From Vibrio profundi (GTDB lineage Bacteria > Pseudomonadota > Gammaproteobacteria > Enterobacterales > Vibrionaceae), in assembly GCF_005281835.1 (NCBI RefSeq), contig NZ_RZIS01000002.1, forward strand, positions 372,001 to 436,000: a stretch of DNA of 64,000 bases, read 5' to 3'. Below, in pieces: positions 9,405 through 17,984 of the stretch (position 1 is the stretch's first letter; every line of letters starts with the position of its first letter). The notes below the pieces were generated by a model, which saw only the letters and a program-made list of their open reading frames with translations, was not told where the DNA came from and searched no databases. The translations under genes were made by a program, and so were the position numbers.

Positions 9405-11618
9405 TTATTGAGGCCGCTTGGCCTTGATTAGCTCAATTAAGTCAGTCATTTCCATTGCTTTGGCAAACAACCAGCCTTGGCCTTCTTCGCAGCCAAACGC
9501 TTTGAGCTTTTCATATTGAACTGAAGTTTCGATACCTTCGGCGGTGATGTTTAAGCCGAGCGTTTGACCTAGGTTAACGATCATTTTGGCAATGCTGTCG
9601 TCTTGTTCCATTGCATCAACGAAGGAGCGATCAATTTTAAGTCGTGTGGCTGGCAGCTTGTGTAAAACACTCAGTGAAGAGAAACCAGTACCGAAGTCGT
9701 CGATAGCAATCTTGCAACCAAGCTGTCTGACGTTGTCCAATACCTTGCAAATATAAGATAAATTGTTGGCCGCCATGGTTTCGGTGATTTCTAACTCAAT
9801 CCGTTCGGGCGCGACGTGGTGGCGAGTGAGAGCCCCTTCTAAACAAGCAACAAAAGCGCTGTCTTCCAACTGTGCTGGAGAGACATTAATCGCCATGGTG
9901 ATTTCGGTTTCGCTGACTTGCTCTAGATCTTTTAGCTGCTGGCAGGCTCTATCAAGCACGAACTCACCAATGCTTACCATCATTCCCGATTGCTCGGCTA
10001 GTGGTATGAACTTATCTGGCGGGATTAACTGGCCTTGTTTGTTTCGCCAACGCAGTAACGCTTCAACCCCTGTTAGTGCCATTGAATCGAGCTTGTACTT
10101 AGGCTGATACATTAAAAACAGCGCCTGCTGATCTAACGATTCTCTTAATTGAGCGAGAAGCTGCATTCTGTCACGGGCACTTTGCCCCATGTCATCAGAA
10201 AACGTTACAGCAGCACCGCGATGGTGTGATTTCGCTTGTTTTAACGCGACTTGTGCATCTTTGAACAGTTCGGTTAGCCCTGAAGATTGCTTGTTGAGTT
10301 TTACCAAGCCAATGCTAGCCATGACTTTAAAAGGCTGTTCTTCAACCAAAAAGCTTTCTTCAAATACTTGGGTAATGCGCTGTGAAGTGACGTCGGCTTC
10401 AAGCCCAACAATAGCGAAAACGTCACTGCTGACTCTGGCGATAAAGCTGCCAGTAAAGGCTTTGGTCAGCCGTTCTGCAACTGCTTTTAATACGCAGTCG
10501 CCAAACTTATGGCCGAAGCTATCGTTGACCGCGGAGAAGTCATCCAAATCGACCAAAGCAAGAGTGGAGGTTTCGATGTTGTTTTCTGAGTTATACAGAT
10601 AATTGAGCAAGCGATTGAGATTGGGTACTTTAAGCAATGGGTCGACGAACGCCTGTTCTTCGAGCTTGTTATACAGTAAGACGTTGTCGAAACCGACAGA
10701 AAGGTTCGCGCAGAAGACTTCCAGCAAATGGCGATCAGTGCTTTCTAGTGGGCGTTGAATGTCGACATAAGCGGCTAGCCCTCGGCCTTGGTCGGTCGAG
10801 AAATACAAGGTCAATCCATTTTCGAGTTGGCTGGTTCGCGCTTTGAGGCAACGTAAAATTGTCTGCCTGATTTCAGTCGATTCAAGATCCTCTAATGGTG
10901 CATGAACCAGCTTACTAAAGCGCCCCGCTGCGGCAATGATTTCTGCGGATTCGACATTTGGTTCTTCGCCTTCTTGTGCACAAATCAGTCCATCGGGCTC
11001 GATTTGAATAATGGCACTGATTTGTTTCACTGCGCCTTCTGCAAACATTCTCAGGCCATGTAAATTGGCCAGTTCCGTACTGGCTTTGACAACTTTTTCG
11101 AGCCCTTGGCGCATGATTTGTTGATTACGGATCTGCCGGTATGCACGAATCGCGCTCGTGAGAATTGTGAATAAACGAATGCGGGTTAGTTCTGGCTTAG
11201 TACGGTAGTCGTTGATGTCATAACGTTGAATGGTTTCCATTTCTGGGGCGTACCCCGGCTGACCGGTACGTAGAATGATCCTGAGCGCGTTTAACTTCAG
11301 CTCTTCACGAATGGCTTCAACTAGATCTAATCCAGCGCTGTCGGTTTCCATCACCACGTCGAGCAGAATCACGCCTATATCGCTTTCCGTTTGTAGCAGT
11401 TGTTTGGCTTCGGCGGCCGAATGCGCATGAATCAATTCAAGCGTTCTGTCTTCGACAATCAGATCCTTTAGGGCGAGCTTGGTTGCTTGGTGAACATCTT
11501 TGTCGTCATCAACAACTAATATTCGCCAAGTTCGTGTGGGAGGCTCGTTTTCTGGTGTGTCTGAAACGTCCTCGATAATAGACATGAAGTCGTCAGGTGA
11601 ACTTTGACTGTCGCTCAT
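9405..11618 (-). CDS. Response regulator with receiver, DUF3369, GGDEF and EAL domains
   Basis: About 737 residues: N-terminal receiver (VVDDDKDVH, phosphorylatable Asp in ILLDVVM), a DUF3369 sensor-like linker, a GGDEF domain and an EAL domain. The GGDEF signature is replaced by SSDVF, so cyclase activity is not expected, while the EAL domain keeps EALLRW, EITETM, IDDFGTGFSSL and AEGIE. I infer a phosphodiesterase that lowers c-di-GMP on phosphorylation by the kinase encoded immediately downstream. I chose the ATG at 11618 because AAGGG lies 5 bases before it; the frame extends to an ATG at 11645 without a good ribosome site. The gene is first in a two-gene operon. Confidence 0.92.
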   Translation of the reverse strand: MSDSQSSPDDFMSIIEDVSDTPENEPPTRTWRILVVDDDKDVHQATKLALKDLIVEDRTLELIHAHSAAEAKQLLQTESDIGVILLDVVMETDSAGLDLVEAIREELKLNALRIILRTGQPGYAPEMETIQRYDINDYRTKPELTRIRLFTILTSAIRAYRQIRNQQIMRQGLEKVVKASTELANLHGLRMFAEGAVKQISAIIQIEPDGLICAQEGEEPNVESAEIIAAAGRFSKLVHAPLEDLESTEIRQTILRCLKARTSQLENGLTLYFSTDQGRGLAAYVDIQRPLESTDRHLLEVFCANLSVGFDNVLLYNKLEEQAFVDPLLKVPNLNRLLNYLYNSENNIETSTLALVDLDDFSAVNDSFGHKFGDCVLKAVAERLTKAFTGSFIARVSSDVFAIVGLEADVTSQRITQVFEESFLVEEQPFKVMASIGLVKLNKQSSGLTELFKDAQVALKQAKSHHRGAAVTFSDDMGQSARDRMQLLAQLRESLDQQALFLMYQPKYKLDSMALTGVEALLRWRNKQGQLIPPDKFIPLAEQSGMMVSIGEFVLDRACQQLKDLEQVSETEITMAINVSPAQLEDSAFVACLEGALTRHHVAPERIELEITETMAANNLSYICKVLDNVRQLGCKIAIDDFGTGFSSLSVLHKLPATRLKIDRSFVDAMEQDDSIAKMIVNLGQTLGLNITAEGIETSVQYEKLKAFGCEEGQGWLFAKAMEMTDLIELIKAKRPQ

Positions 11619-11858
11619 CGATTCCCTTATCGCTTTGCCATCCATCTTTGCTCGGTATGTGAGCCAGGCTATGGGTTTATTTCTGAGTCACAATGAGTAT
11701 AGAAGCTATCTTTGTTCTGTGTTGATGAACAAGGGGCTTCTATGGGCGGGTTTGTAAGGTAATGTAGTTGGAGCGCAAAACGGGGTAGAGGGTACGGTTC
11801 AAGATTATTTTAAAAGGTTTTAACGATTGAACTGATAGAAACAAGTGATTTTTCTTAT

Positions 11859-11873
11859 TGATAATAATTCTCA
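11859..11873. promoter_or_regulatory. Fur box upstream of the DUF2061 gene
   Basis: TGATAATAATTCTCA fits the 7-1-7 Fur operator consensus (TGAnAATnATTnTCA) at every specified position and is set in further palindromic bases (ATTGATAAT...TCTCAAT). It lies about 40 bases before the start at 11915, where it could block RNA polymerase. Iron repression is inferred. Confidence 0.75.
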
Positions 11874-11914
11874 ATAATAGCTTCAACACTGAAAGAGCAG
11901 TAAGAGGCAAGATC

Positions 11915-12331
11915 ATGATTAAGACAATAACATTCGCAATAATCCACTTTACCATCGCTACTATGGTGACCTATTTACTGGTAGGGGATTTGTTGTTAGG
12001 CAGCTTGATTGCCATGATTGAGCCTTCTGTGAATACTGTGGCTTTCTACTTCCATGAAAAAGTGTGGCAAACCGTGCCATTTTTAAAGCGCTACAAAGCG
12101 ATGACTCGTATTAAAACGGCTAGCTTTGCTGTGGTTCACTTTAGTGTGGCATTCACGGTGACTTTCTTGCTAACGGGCGATGCGTTGATTGGTGGTGTGG
12201 TCGCGATGATTGAGCCTAGCATTAACTCAGTGGCTTACTACTTCCATGAAAAAGTATGGGCGAATAAATCCACTGCGAATCGCCAACAAACACGCGATAT
12301 CACAACCGAAAATATGATGGTTTGCGCTTAA
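11915..12331 (+). CDS. Duplicated DUF2061 membrane protein, predicted Fur-repressed
   Basis: A 138-residue protein made of two DUF2061 modules in tandem. Module one (about 1-52) and module two (about 62-113) align closely: IKTITFAIIHF / IKTASFAVVHF, then GDLLLGSLIAMIEPSVN / GDALIGGVVAMIEPSIN, then YFHEKVW in both. Each module has two short hydrophobic segments, so four membrane passes are likely. Most DUF2061 proteins carry one module, so this is an internal duplication. I chose the ATG at 11915 because AGAGG precedes it; the longer frame from 11858 runs through the Fur box. The molecular role of DUF2061 is unknown; the Fur box suggests a job under iron limitation. Confidence 0.85.
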   Translation: MIKTITFAIIHFTIATMVTYLLVGDLLLGSLIAMIEPSVNTVAFYFHEKVWQTVPFLKRYKAMTRIKTASFAVVHFSVAFTVTFLLTGDALIGGVVAMIEPSINSVAYYFHEKVWANKSTANRQQTRDITTENMMVCA

Positions 12332-12363
12332 CTTAGCACTCGCTTCTTAGTGAATACTGCCAA

Positions 12364-12403
12364 TCAAAAAGCCTTAGCGGTGATCTTCGCTAAGGCTTTT
12401 TGG
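12364..12403 (+). terminator. Bidirectional terminator between DUF2061 and LysR genes
   Basis: A perfect 14-bp stem (AAAAAGCCTTAGCG / CGCTAAGGCTTTTT) with an 8-base loop. The A and T tracts on both sides suit the two convergent genes. Confidence 0.9.
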
Positions 12404-12445
12404 TATTTAGGCTGGCTGGGTTAATTAGTACGAATGAGCGGTTCA

Positions 12446-13312
12446 TTAAACCGACTCAAAAATACCATCACACGCTTCCGTTAAGTATTCGGCCAGCAGT
12501 TTCGTTTGAGTCGATTGCTGCTGCCCAACGTGAAGTAGCAGTTCTAGCGGAGTAATGTCTGGCAACCCTGATTCTTCACCGAGTATTTGATGGGAATCGG
12601 TGACGAGGCGCTTTGGCAACAAGGAAATCCCTAACCCTGCTTCGACTGCGCAGCCCACGCCAGACAAGCTGGTGGTGATGTACGCCATCCGCCATTTCCG
12701 TTCGAGTAAGTCAAAAGTATGCGCCATTTCACTGCGATATAGCCCTGTGCTAGGCAACCCGACTAACGGAACCGTCGATTGATTCAAGTTGTCGCTGCCT
12801 TTGCCATCAATCCAACATAGAGGTTCTGACCAACTGGCTTCACCTTGAGCGGTGCCAAGGCGGTGTTTTACTAGAGCTAGATCGAGGTCTTGACTCTGAA
12901 ACTGATTCCAAATATCACTGCATAGGCCGCTTTTTACTTCTAATCGCACTTCGGGAAAGGCTTTGGCAAAGCGGGTGAGGGTAGGCATGAGCTCGTGAGT
13001 GGCGAAGTCTTCTGGCACCCCTAGTCGGATTGGCCGTTGCTCTGCACTGATCGCAGTTTGGGCGATGGCGTCTTCCATCATCGCCAAAATGCGTCTTGCA
13101 TACGTGACAATGCGCTCGCCTTCCAGTGTTGCGATGGTGTGGCGCTTTTTACGAGTGAGCAGTTCACAGCCGAGTTGCGCCTCTAGCTTTTTGATTTGCT
13201 GGCTAATTGTAGACTGGGTGAGATGGGTGCTCTCTGCGGCGCGTGTAAAGCTGCCTGAATCAACAACCGCCACCAAGCTGCGTAGCAAAATAGGGTCTAA
13301 CGTATGCTGCAT
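12446..13312 (-). CDS. LysR-family transcriptional regulator
   Basis: A 288-residue LysR protein: N-terminal winged helix-turn-helix (about 5-65, DSGSFTRAAESTHLTQSTISQQIKKLE split by normal LysR spacing) and a substrate-binding domain of the type-2 periplasmic fold. It is divergent from the ureidoglycine aminohydrolase gene with about 245 bases between, the usual arrangement of a LysR regulator and its target. Two inverted repeats lie in that gap. The inducer is unknown; a purine-breakdown metabolite is a guess from the neighbour only. Confidence 0.9.
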   Translation of the reverse strand: MQHTLDPILLRSLVAVVDSGSFTRAAESTHLTQSTISQQIKKLEAQLGCELLTRKKRHTIATLEGERIVTYARRILAMMEDAIAQTAISAEQRPIRLGVPEDFATHELMPTLTRFAKAFPEVRLEVKSGLCSDIWNQFQSQDLDLALVKHRLGTAQGEASWSEPLCWIDGKGSDNLNQSTVPLVGLPSTGLYRSEMAHTFDLLERKWRMAYITTSLSGVGCAVEAGLGISLLPKRLVTDSHQILGEESGLPDITPLELLLHVGQQQSTQTKLLAEYLTEACDGIFESV

Positions 13313-13330
13313 AGTGTGACCTGCCTAACT

Positions 13331-13373
13331 AGTGGGATATCCACTGATAATAATTAAATTATTTAAATTATCA
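13331..13373. promoter_or_regulatory. Candidate LysR operator region (two adjacent dyads)
   Basis: AGTGG-GATAT-CCACT (13331-13345) abuts a 29-base dyad with ends TGATAAT and ATTATCA (13345-13373). Both lie just ahead of the LysR start, between it and the divergent target. Assignment to this LysR protein is inference from position. Confidence 0.4.
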
Positions 13374-13558
13374 ATCGTAAAGGTTTAGGGCATACTAGAC
13401 TGAGTTCTTAAATTAGTTGCTCCAACACTAATCGCTATTGAATAAGAATAACTGCAGTCGTGTGCTGCAGCCCCCAAAATGAGCATGTGTAGGTGATGTG
13501 GTGCAAACCGAGCCTGCACATTATGGATTAACCCGTCTTGTATGAAGGATCACAAGAA

Positions 13559-14395
13559 ATGACGAATAAACACCAGTACTATTCACCGCAAGGTGGCCTT
13601 CCTCCACAAACACAATTATTGTCAGATCGCGCTGTATTAACAGAAGCTTACGCTATTATCCCTAAGCGTGTGATGACCGATATCGTGACCAGCTTTCTAC
13701 CGTTCTGGGACAACATGCGTATGTGGGTTATTGCCCGTCCGCTAAGTGGTTTTTCAGAAACGTTTTCTCAGTACATCGTAGAAATTGACCCGCAAGGTGG
13801 CTCTAGCCGACCTGAGCTTGATCCGGGTGCGGAAGGGGTGATTTTCGTTGTGTCTGGTGAAATGGACATTACCATTGAAGGTGAACCGCACCACATGACG
13901 GAAGGTGGCTATGCATTTTTACCACCGGGTTGTAACTGGACGGTACACAACAATAACGACCAACCAGTTCGTTTCCACTGGGTGCGTAAAGCGTATCAAT
14001 TTGTCGAAGGCTTAGAAGTTCCAGAAGCATTCGTTACTAACGAAAACGATTTAGACCCTATCTCAATGCCTGATACTGACGATGGTTGGGCAACGACTCG
14101 TTTTGTTGACTCTGCTGATATGCGTCATGACATGCACGTAAACATTGTGACATTCCAACCGGGTACTGTGATTCCATTCGATGAAACTCACGTAATGGAA
14201 CATGGCTTGTACGTTCTACAAGGTAAAGCCGTTTACCACTTGAACCAAGATTGGGTTGAAGTTGAGGCTGGTGATTTCATGTGGCTACGCGCATTCTGCC
14301 CACAATCTTGTTACGCAGGTGGCCCAGGTCCGTTCCGTTACTTGCTATACAAAGATGTGAACCGTCACATGCCGTTCATTCGTCCAAAGAACTAA
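13559..14395 (+). CDS. allE: (S)-ureidoglycine aminohydrolase, bicupin
   Basis: A 278-residue double-cupin protein resembling bacterial ureidoglycine aminohydrolase, which releases ammonia from (S)-ureidoglycine during allantoin breakdown. Cupin 1 spans about 50-130 (GAEGVIFVVSGEMDITIEGE) and cupin 2 about 180-265 (ETHVMEHGLYVLQGKAVYHL, with AFCPQSCYAGG); the Glu/His set and the Gln in the second barrel are the expected Mn-binding and catalytic region. The ATG at 13559 follows GAAGGA. No allantoinase, allantoate amidohydrolase or transporter gene is nearby, so the enzyme is an orphan here and its real substrate may differ. An intrinsic terminator follows. Confidence 0.82.
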   Translation: MTNKHQYYSPQGGLPPQTQLLSDRAVLTEAYAIIPKRVMTDIVTSFLPFWDNMRMWVIARPLSGFSETFSQYIVEIDPQGGSSRPELDPGAEGVIFVVSGEMDITIEGEPHHMTEGGYAFLPPGCNWTVHNNNDQPVRFHWVRKAYQFVEGLEVPEAFVTNENDLDPISMPDTDDGWATTRFVDSADMRHDMHVNIVTFQPGTVIPFDETHVMEHGLYVLQGKAVYHLNQDWVEVEAGDFMWLRAFCPQSCYAGGPGPFRYLLYKDVNRHMPFIRPKN

Positions 14396-14435
14396 TTCTC
14401 GCCAAACCGAGTGAGAGCTGTAGAAAGTCATTAAT

Positions 14436-14468
14436 AATCCGATGCCATTAGGCATCGGATTTTGTTTT
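14436..14468 (+). terminator. Intrinsic terminator after allE
   Basis: An 11-bp stem (AATCCGATGCC / GGCATCGGATT) with a 4-base loop, followed by TTGTTTT. Confidence 0.85.
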
Positions 14469-14577
14469 ATGGGTCTCAAATAGTGAAACGCTATTTATGC
14501 GGCTGTTTTACGCGATGGTTTCTATGCTAGCGTGTTGATTCTGTTACCGATAAATGAGTCTTTTAAGGGAATCAAGC

Positions 14578-15036
14578 ATGAAGAAATCAGGTTTACTAGT
14601 GGGCACATTTGGTTTTGTTGGTTTCTTGGTTATCGGTAGCCAAGAAGGCTGGTTTGGCACTGGTAATTCGGACTCTTTCCCTAAACTGCCAGAAGCACCT
14701 GATTTTGTGGTTTCTCGTGCATTCGATGGAGAGTGGCTCGGTAGGCGCATTAATACGACCAACAATAACTTGTGTGAGCGCACAACCATCACAGGGAAAG
14801 TCGTGGATGGTAAAGCAAGCCTGCGTCTGACTTATAACGGCACGCCATTGCGAGGTTGGATATCAGAAAGTGGGGATTTGCGTTTATACGCCAACCACCG
14901 TCAGTGGGACTATCGTTTTTCAGGCAATGTGGCAGGCAATAAAATCGCTGGGAAGTGGCACCTTACGAATGGCCCGTGTCGTGGCAATTGGTATCTTGAG
15001 CGTATCACCGACAACTCGATATCAAGTGGCGGATAA
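14578..15036 (+). CDS. Exported or membrane-anchored protein of unknown function
   Basis: A 152-residue protein not recognised as a named family. The N-terminus (MKKSGLLVGTFGFVGFLVIG) is a signal peptide or membrane anchor. The rest is beta-rich with regular aromatic and glycine spacing (FDGEWLGRRI, LRGWISESGDLRLY, YRFSGNVAGNKIAGKWHL), typical of a small beta-barrel in which a polymer or lipid is described as tested, and two cysteines (near 61 and 133) could form a disulfide. AAGGGA precedes the chosen ATG. It appears to be monocistronic. A weak stem (AAGCCT...AGGCTT, 15047-15077) ends it. Confidence 0.75.
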   Translation: MKKSGLLVGTFGFVGFLVIGSQEGWFGTGNSDSFPKLPEAPDFVVSRAFDGEWLGRRINTTNNNLCERTTITGKVVDGKASLRLTYNGTPLRGWISESGDLRLYANHRQWDYRFSGNVAGNKIAGKWHLTNGPCRGNWYLERITDNSISSGG

Positions 15037-15091
15037 CTGTTATTCAGAAGCCTAAGTGTGGAGTTACTCAGGCTTTTCCTAATCGCGTACC

Positions 15092-15748
15092 TTACAAGAT
15101 TTGTAATACTTGCTCTGGCGCGAGGCGCGACTTGGGTAGTGAGGCGTTATAGTCTTCTTCTGGCAAATGGTAGCCAATCGCCAGCGCTACTTCACATTTG
15201 AAACCGCCCAGTTCATCTTTAAATATCTCACCAATCAGTTCCCCATCGACGCCTTCCATTGTGGTCGAATCGATCCCTAAACGTGCCAAAACATGAAGTG
15301 TGTTACCTAGTGCAAGGTAGGTCTGAGATTTGGTCCAAGCTTCGTTATTGCCGTGCCCATCGGTATTGAGTTCTGCAAACGCGTAACCTCCGAACGCTTG
15401 TTCACGGTTTTCAGGTAAGGTTCGTCCGTCTTCAATCCCTTTATCCACCACCTTGGCGTAGTCGTCACGGGTGTAGTTCGGGTTATGTGCGAACAGAATG
15501 ACATGGGAAGCTGCCTTGACATGCGGTTGGTTAAATTGGTGCTTACGCGCGAACGTATCGTGCATACGCTGTTTGGCCGTTTCACTCTCAATCACAATGA
15601 ACTTCCAAGGTTGAGAGTTGATTGAAGAAGCCGACAAGCGCATCGCTTCATAAATAACATTGAGCTCATCCTGAGGAACTCGTTTAGACGAATCGTATTT
15701 CTTGGCGGTGTAACGACTTTCTAAGTCTGAAATTATTGGGTGTGTCAT
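15092..15748 (-). CDS. NAD(P)H-dependent nitroreductase family flavoprotein
   Basis: A 218-residue member of the NfsB-like nitroreductase/dihydropteridine reductase family: FMN-binding N-terminus (SRYTAKKYDSSKRV), the conserved SSINSQPWKFIVIES segment, and the C-terminal EGVDGELIGEIF and CEVALAIGYHLPEEDY stretches. These enzymes reduce nitroaromatics and quinones in the cytoplasm. It is second in an operon behind the ABM monooxygenase (23-base gap), and a LysR gene diverges from that operon. A quinone or electrophile detoxification role fits the pair, but the physiological substrate is not shown. NfsB itself is the closest named relative I can recall; I do not assign the symbol. Confidence 0.88.
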   Translation of the reverse strand: MTHPIISDLESRYTAKKYDSSKRVPQDELNVIYEAMRLSASSINSQPWKFIVIESETAKQRMHDTFARKHQFNQPHVKAASHVILFAHNPNYTRDDYAKVVDKGIEDGRTLPENREQAFGGYAFAELNTDGHGNNEAWTKSQTYLALGNTLHVLARLGIDSTTMEGVDGELIGEIFKDELGGFKCEVALAIGYHLPEEDYNASLPKSRLAPEQVLQIL

Positions 15749-15771
15749 GATGAACTCTCGTCAGTGATGCG

Positions 15772-16062
15772 TTAAGCGATATGGGTCATTTCATTCAAAG
15801 TAAAAGTTTCGACGCAGCCTTCCGTCGCGGCCATGTAATCGGCTAAGTGTTGGTTAGCCATATGGGCTTGCCAAAGTTCACGTGAAGTCCAGTTTTCGTA
15901 AAACATAAAGTGCGCAGGATTCTCGTTGTCTTGATGAAGGTCGTAGTTCACGCAGCCTTGTTCTTGGCGAGTAATATCGATGAGTTTGATGAGCTCAGAC
16001 TTTACGAGTTCGATGTGGTCTGGTTTCGCGATGATATTGGCAACAATGGTTAACTGAGTCAT
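15772..16062 (-). CDS. ABM-family (YgiN-like) monooxygenase
   Basis: A 96-residue ferredoxin-like single-domain protein of the antibiotic biosynthesis monooxygenase family: TIVANIIAKPDHIELVKSEL, then RQEQGCVNYDLHQDNENPAHFMFYENW and the closing helix. Such proteins act as small cofactor-free oxygenases on quinols, or as heme- or signal-related enzymes. It is the first gene of the operon with the nitroreductase, matching the frequent pairing of a quinol monooxygenase with a quinone reductase. The start has GGAAT-type purines (ATTACAGGAATCACC) upstream. Confidence 0.85.
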   Translation of the reverse strand: MTQLTIVANIIAKPDHIELVKSELIKLIDITRQEQGCVNYDLHQDNENPAHFMFYENWTSRELWQAHMANQHLADYMAATEGCVETFTLNEMTHIA

Positions 16063-16144
16063 GGTGATTCCTGTAATTCAAATAGGGTCTGTGTTGACGA
16101 GAAGAATCTTAAAACTTGTTAGGTATGCTTTAAACAGTATAATT

Positions 16145-16159
16145 TTAGAATCATTATCA
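16145..16159. promoter_or_regulatory. Fur-box-like sequence between ABM operon and LysR gene
   Basis: TTAGAATCATTATCA matches the Fur consensus TGAnAATnATTnTCA at all but one specified base. It lies 17 bases before the LysR start and about 83 bases before the ABM start. Overlap with a LysR operator is equally possible. Confidence 0.4.
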
Positions 16160-16175
16160 AAAATAATTAGATAAT

Positions 16176-17111
16176 ATGCTTCTAGAAGATCTTAACGTCA
16201 TACTTAAAGTGGCAGAGTTTCGTAGTATCACTGCGGCGGCAGCCAATTTGGATATGAGAACAGCCACTGCCAGCGCAGCGGTGAAACGCGTCGAAAACGC
16301 GCTGGGGATTGAGCTATTTATTCGTACTACTCGTCAGCTAAGATTGTCTCCAGCTGGTGAAAAATACCTTCCTGAATGCGAGAAGGCGCTAGCAGTATTA
16401 GAGCAAGCAAAACAGAGCGCTAAAGAAGATTTGCAGACCATAGATGGCGAACTAAGAGTTGCAGTATCGTCTGACTTGGGGCGAAACCTCATCATTCCTT
16501 GGATTGATGAGTTAATGGATGTTTACCCTAAACTCAGTTTACGTACTAACGTGAGCGATACTAATATCGATTTTTATCGCGACTCGGTAGACATGGCGCT
16601 ACGCTACGGATCGCCACAGGATTCCAACTTATACGGCTTTAAAATCTGCAATGTTCCTCGTCTATTGTGCGCGTCGCCTGATTATCTCAAGCAGCATGGT
16701 GAACCAACGCACCCAGATGATCTGGTAGCGCATAATGGTTTGTTCTATCAAATTCACGAAGTGCTGCAGGATACATGGCAGTTTCACGATGAAACGCAAA
16801 AGTTTAAGGTCAGATTAAAGGGGAACCGAGCATCAAACGACGGCGATCTGGTTCGCCGTTGGTGCGTTGCGGGTAAAGGTGTTGCGGTTAAGTCGGGGTT
16901 GGATATCGCCGCTGATTTAATATCGGGTAAGGTTGTTCATTTGATGCCTGACTATCGGGTGTCTTCATCGGAACTGTGGCTGATTTGCCCAAGCAGGCAG
17001 TCGATCACCCCTGTTGTTCGATTGTTGCGGGATACGCTGCGCGCGAATACTCAACAAGTGCTGAGCCAGTTAGTGGAAAGGGGCATTATCGCGAAAAGTG
17101 AGCTTGACTAG
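16176..17111 (+). CDS. LysR-family transcriptional regulator
   Basis: A 311-residue LysR protein with the winged helix at about 1-65 (ILKVAEFRSITAAAANLD) and a type-2 periplasmic-binding effector domain (about 90-295). It is divergent from the ABM-nitroreductase operon and is its likely regulator. The alternative HTH pattern (TATASAAVKRVENALGIELF) is typical of the LysR subgroup near small redox enzymes. The inducer is unknown. Confidence 0.88.
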   Translation: MLLEDLNVILKVAEFRSITAAAANLDMRTATASAAVKRVENALGIELFIRTTRQLRLSPAGEKYLPECEKALAVLEQAKQSAKEDLQTIDGELRVAVSSDLGRNLIIPWIDELMDVYPKLSLRTNVSDTNIDFYRDSVDMALRYGSPQDSNLYGFKICNVPRLLCASPDYLKQHGEPTHPDDLVAHNGLFYQIHEVLQDTWQFHDETQKFKVRLKGNRASNDGDLVRRWCVAGKGVAVKSGLDIAADLISGKVVHLMPDYRVSSSELWLICPSRQSITPVVRLLRDTLRANTQQVLSQLVERGIIAKSELD

Positions 17112-17201
17112 CTTCTTGGTAATTTGACACTGAATTGACGGAATTTCTGACGGCAAACTGTGATACTAGCGAGCGAAAAAACAGCAAGATAAGGCTTAAT
17201 A

Positions 17202-17906
17202 ATGAAATCAGATATGTACTCCAAGCACGCAGAAAAATACGATGCGGCGATCCAAAACAATATTTTCAACGCTCACTTAGAGCGTCCATCTTTGCAAGCC
17301 TTATTAGCCCCATTATCTGGAAAAGATGTATTGGATTTAGGCTGTGGATCTGGCGTGTATGCTCAATACCTTGTCGAGCAAGGTGCAAATAAAGTCACTT
17401 GTTTAGATTTTTCTGAGTCAATGGTTGAACTAGTAAAAACAAAGCTTGGCGATAAAGTGACCGCTTACTCACAAGACTTAGCTATGGGTCTGCCGAATGA
17501 AGCGAACGACAGTGCTGATGTGATCATTTGCCCTTTGGTACTGCACTATATTGAAGACTTAAACGCAGTATTTAAAGAGGTGCATCGTGTATTGAAAGTG
17601 GGTGGTTATATGGCCTTTTCAATGCATCATCCGTTTGTTGATTTTGAATGCTCAATTTCTGGAAACTATTTCGAGCGAGAACTTGTGACTGAGGAATGGG
17701 ACACGGTTGGTGAACCGGTTGAAGTGACGTTTTATCGTCGTTCGCTAACTGAAATCATGAACGCGATGACCGATAATGGTTTGGTTGTCACGCAGTTATC
17801 GGAAGGTAAAATCTCTGAGGAAGCAAAAGCTTTATCACAAGAGCATTACGAGCGATTGTCTAAGAACCCAAATTTTCTGTTTATTAAGTGCCAAAAACTG
17901 GCTTAA
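17202..17906 (+). CDS. Class I SAM-dependent methyltransferase
   Basis: A 234-residue Rossmann-fold methyltransferase. Motif I is VLDLGCGSGVYAQYL (about 45-59), followed by CLDFSESMV for ribose binding, and motif IV/post-I in DVIICPLVLHYIEDL. The C-terminal half (GYMAFSMHHPFVDFE) matches the Methyltransf_11 group acting on small molecules. AAGGC precedes the ATG. The substrate is unknown. It lies between a LysR gene and the CatB-like gene, in the same direction as the latter, with only about 80 bases between, so co-transcription is possible. Confidence 0.88.
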   Translation: MKSDMYSKHAEKYDAAIQNNIFNAHLERPSLQALLAPLSGKDVLDLGCGSGVYAQYLVEQGANKVTCLDFSESMVELVKTKLGDKVTAYSQDLAMGLPNEANDSADVIICPLVLHYIEDLNAVFKEVHRVLKVGGYMAFSMHHPFVDFECSISGNYFERELVTEEWDTVGEPVEVTFYRRSLTEIMNAMTDNGLVVTQLSEGKISEEAKALSQEHYERLSKNPNFLFIKCQKLA

Positions 17907-17984
17907 ACACTCACCCTGTGTAGGCGCTGTTCTAAATAAATGCCCTTAATATCAAGGGTATTTACCTCTATAACGAGAAAGAAA

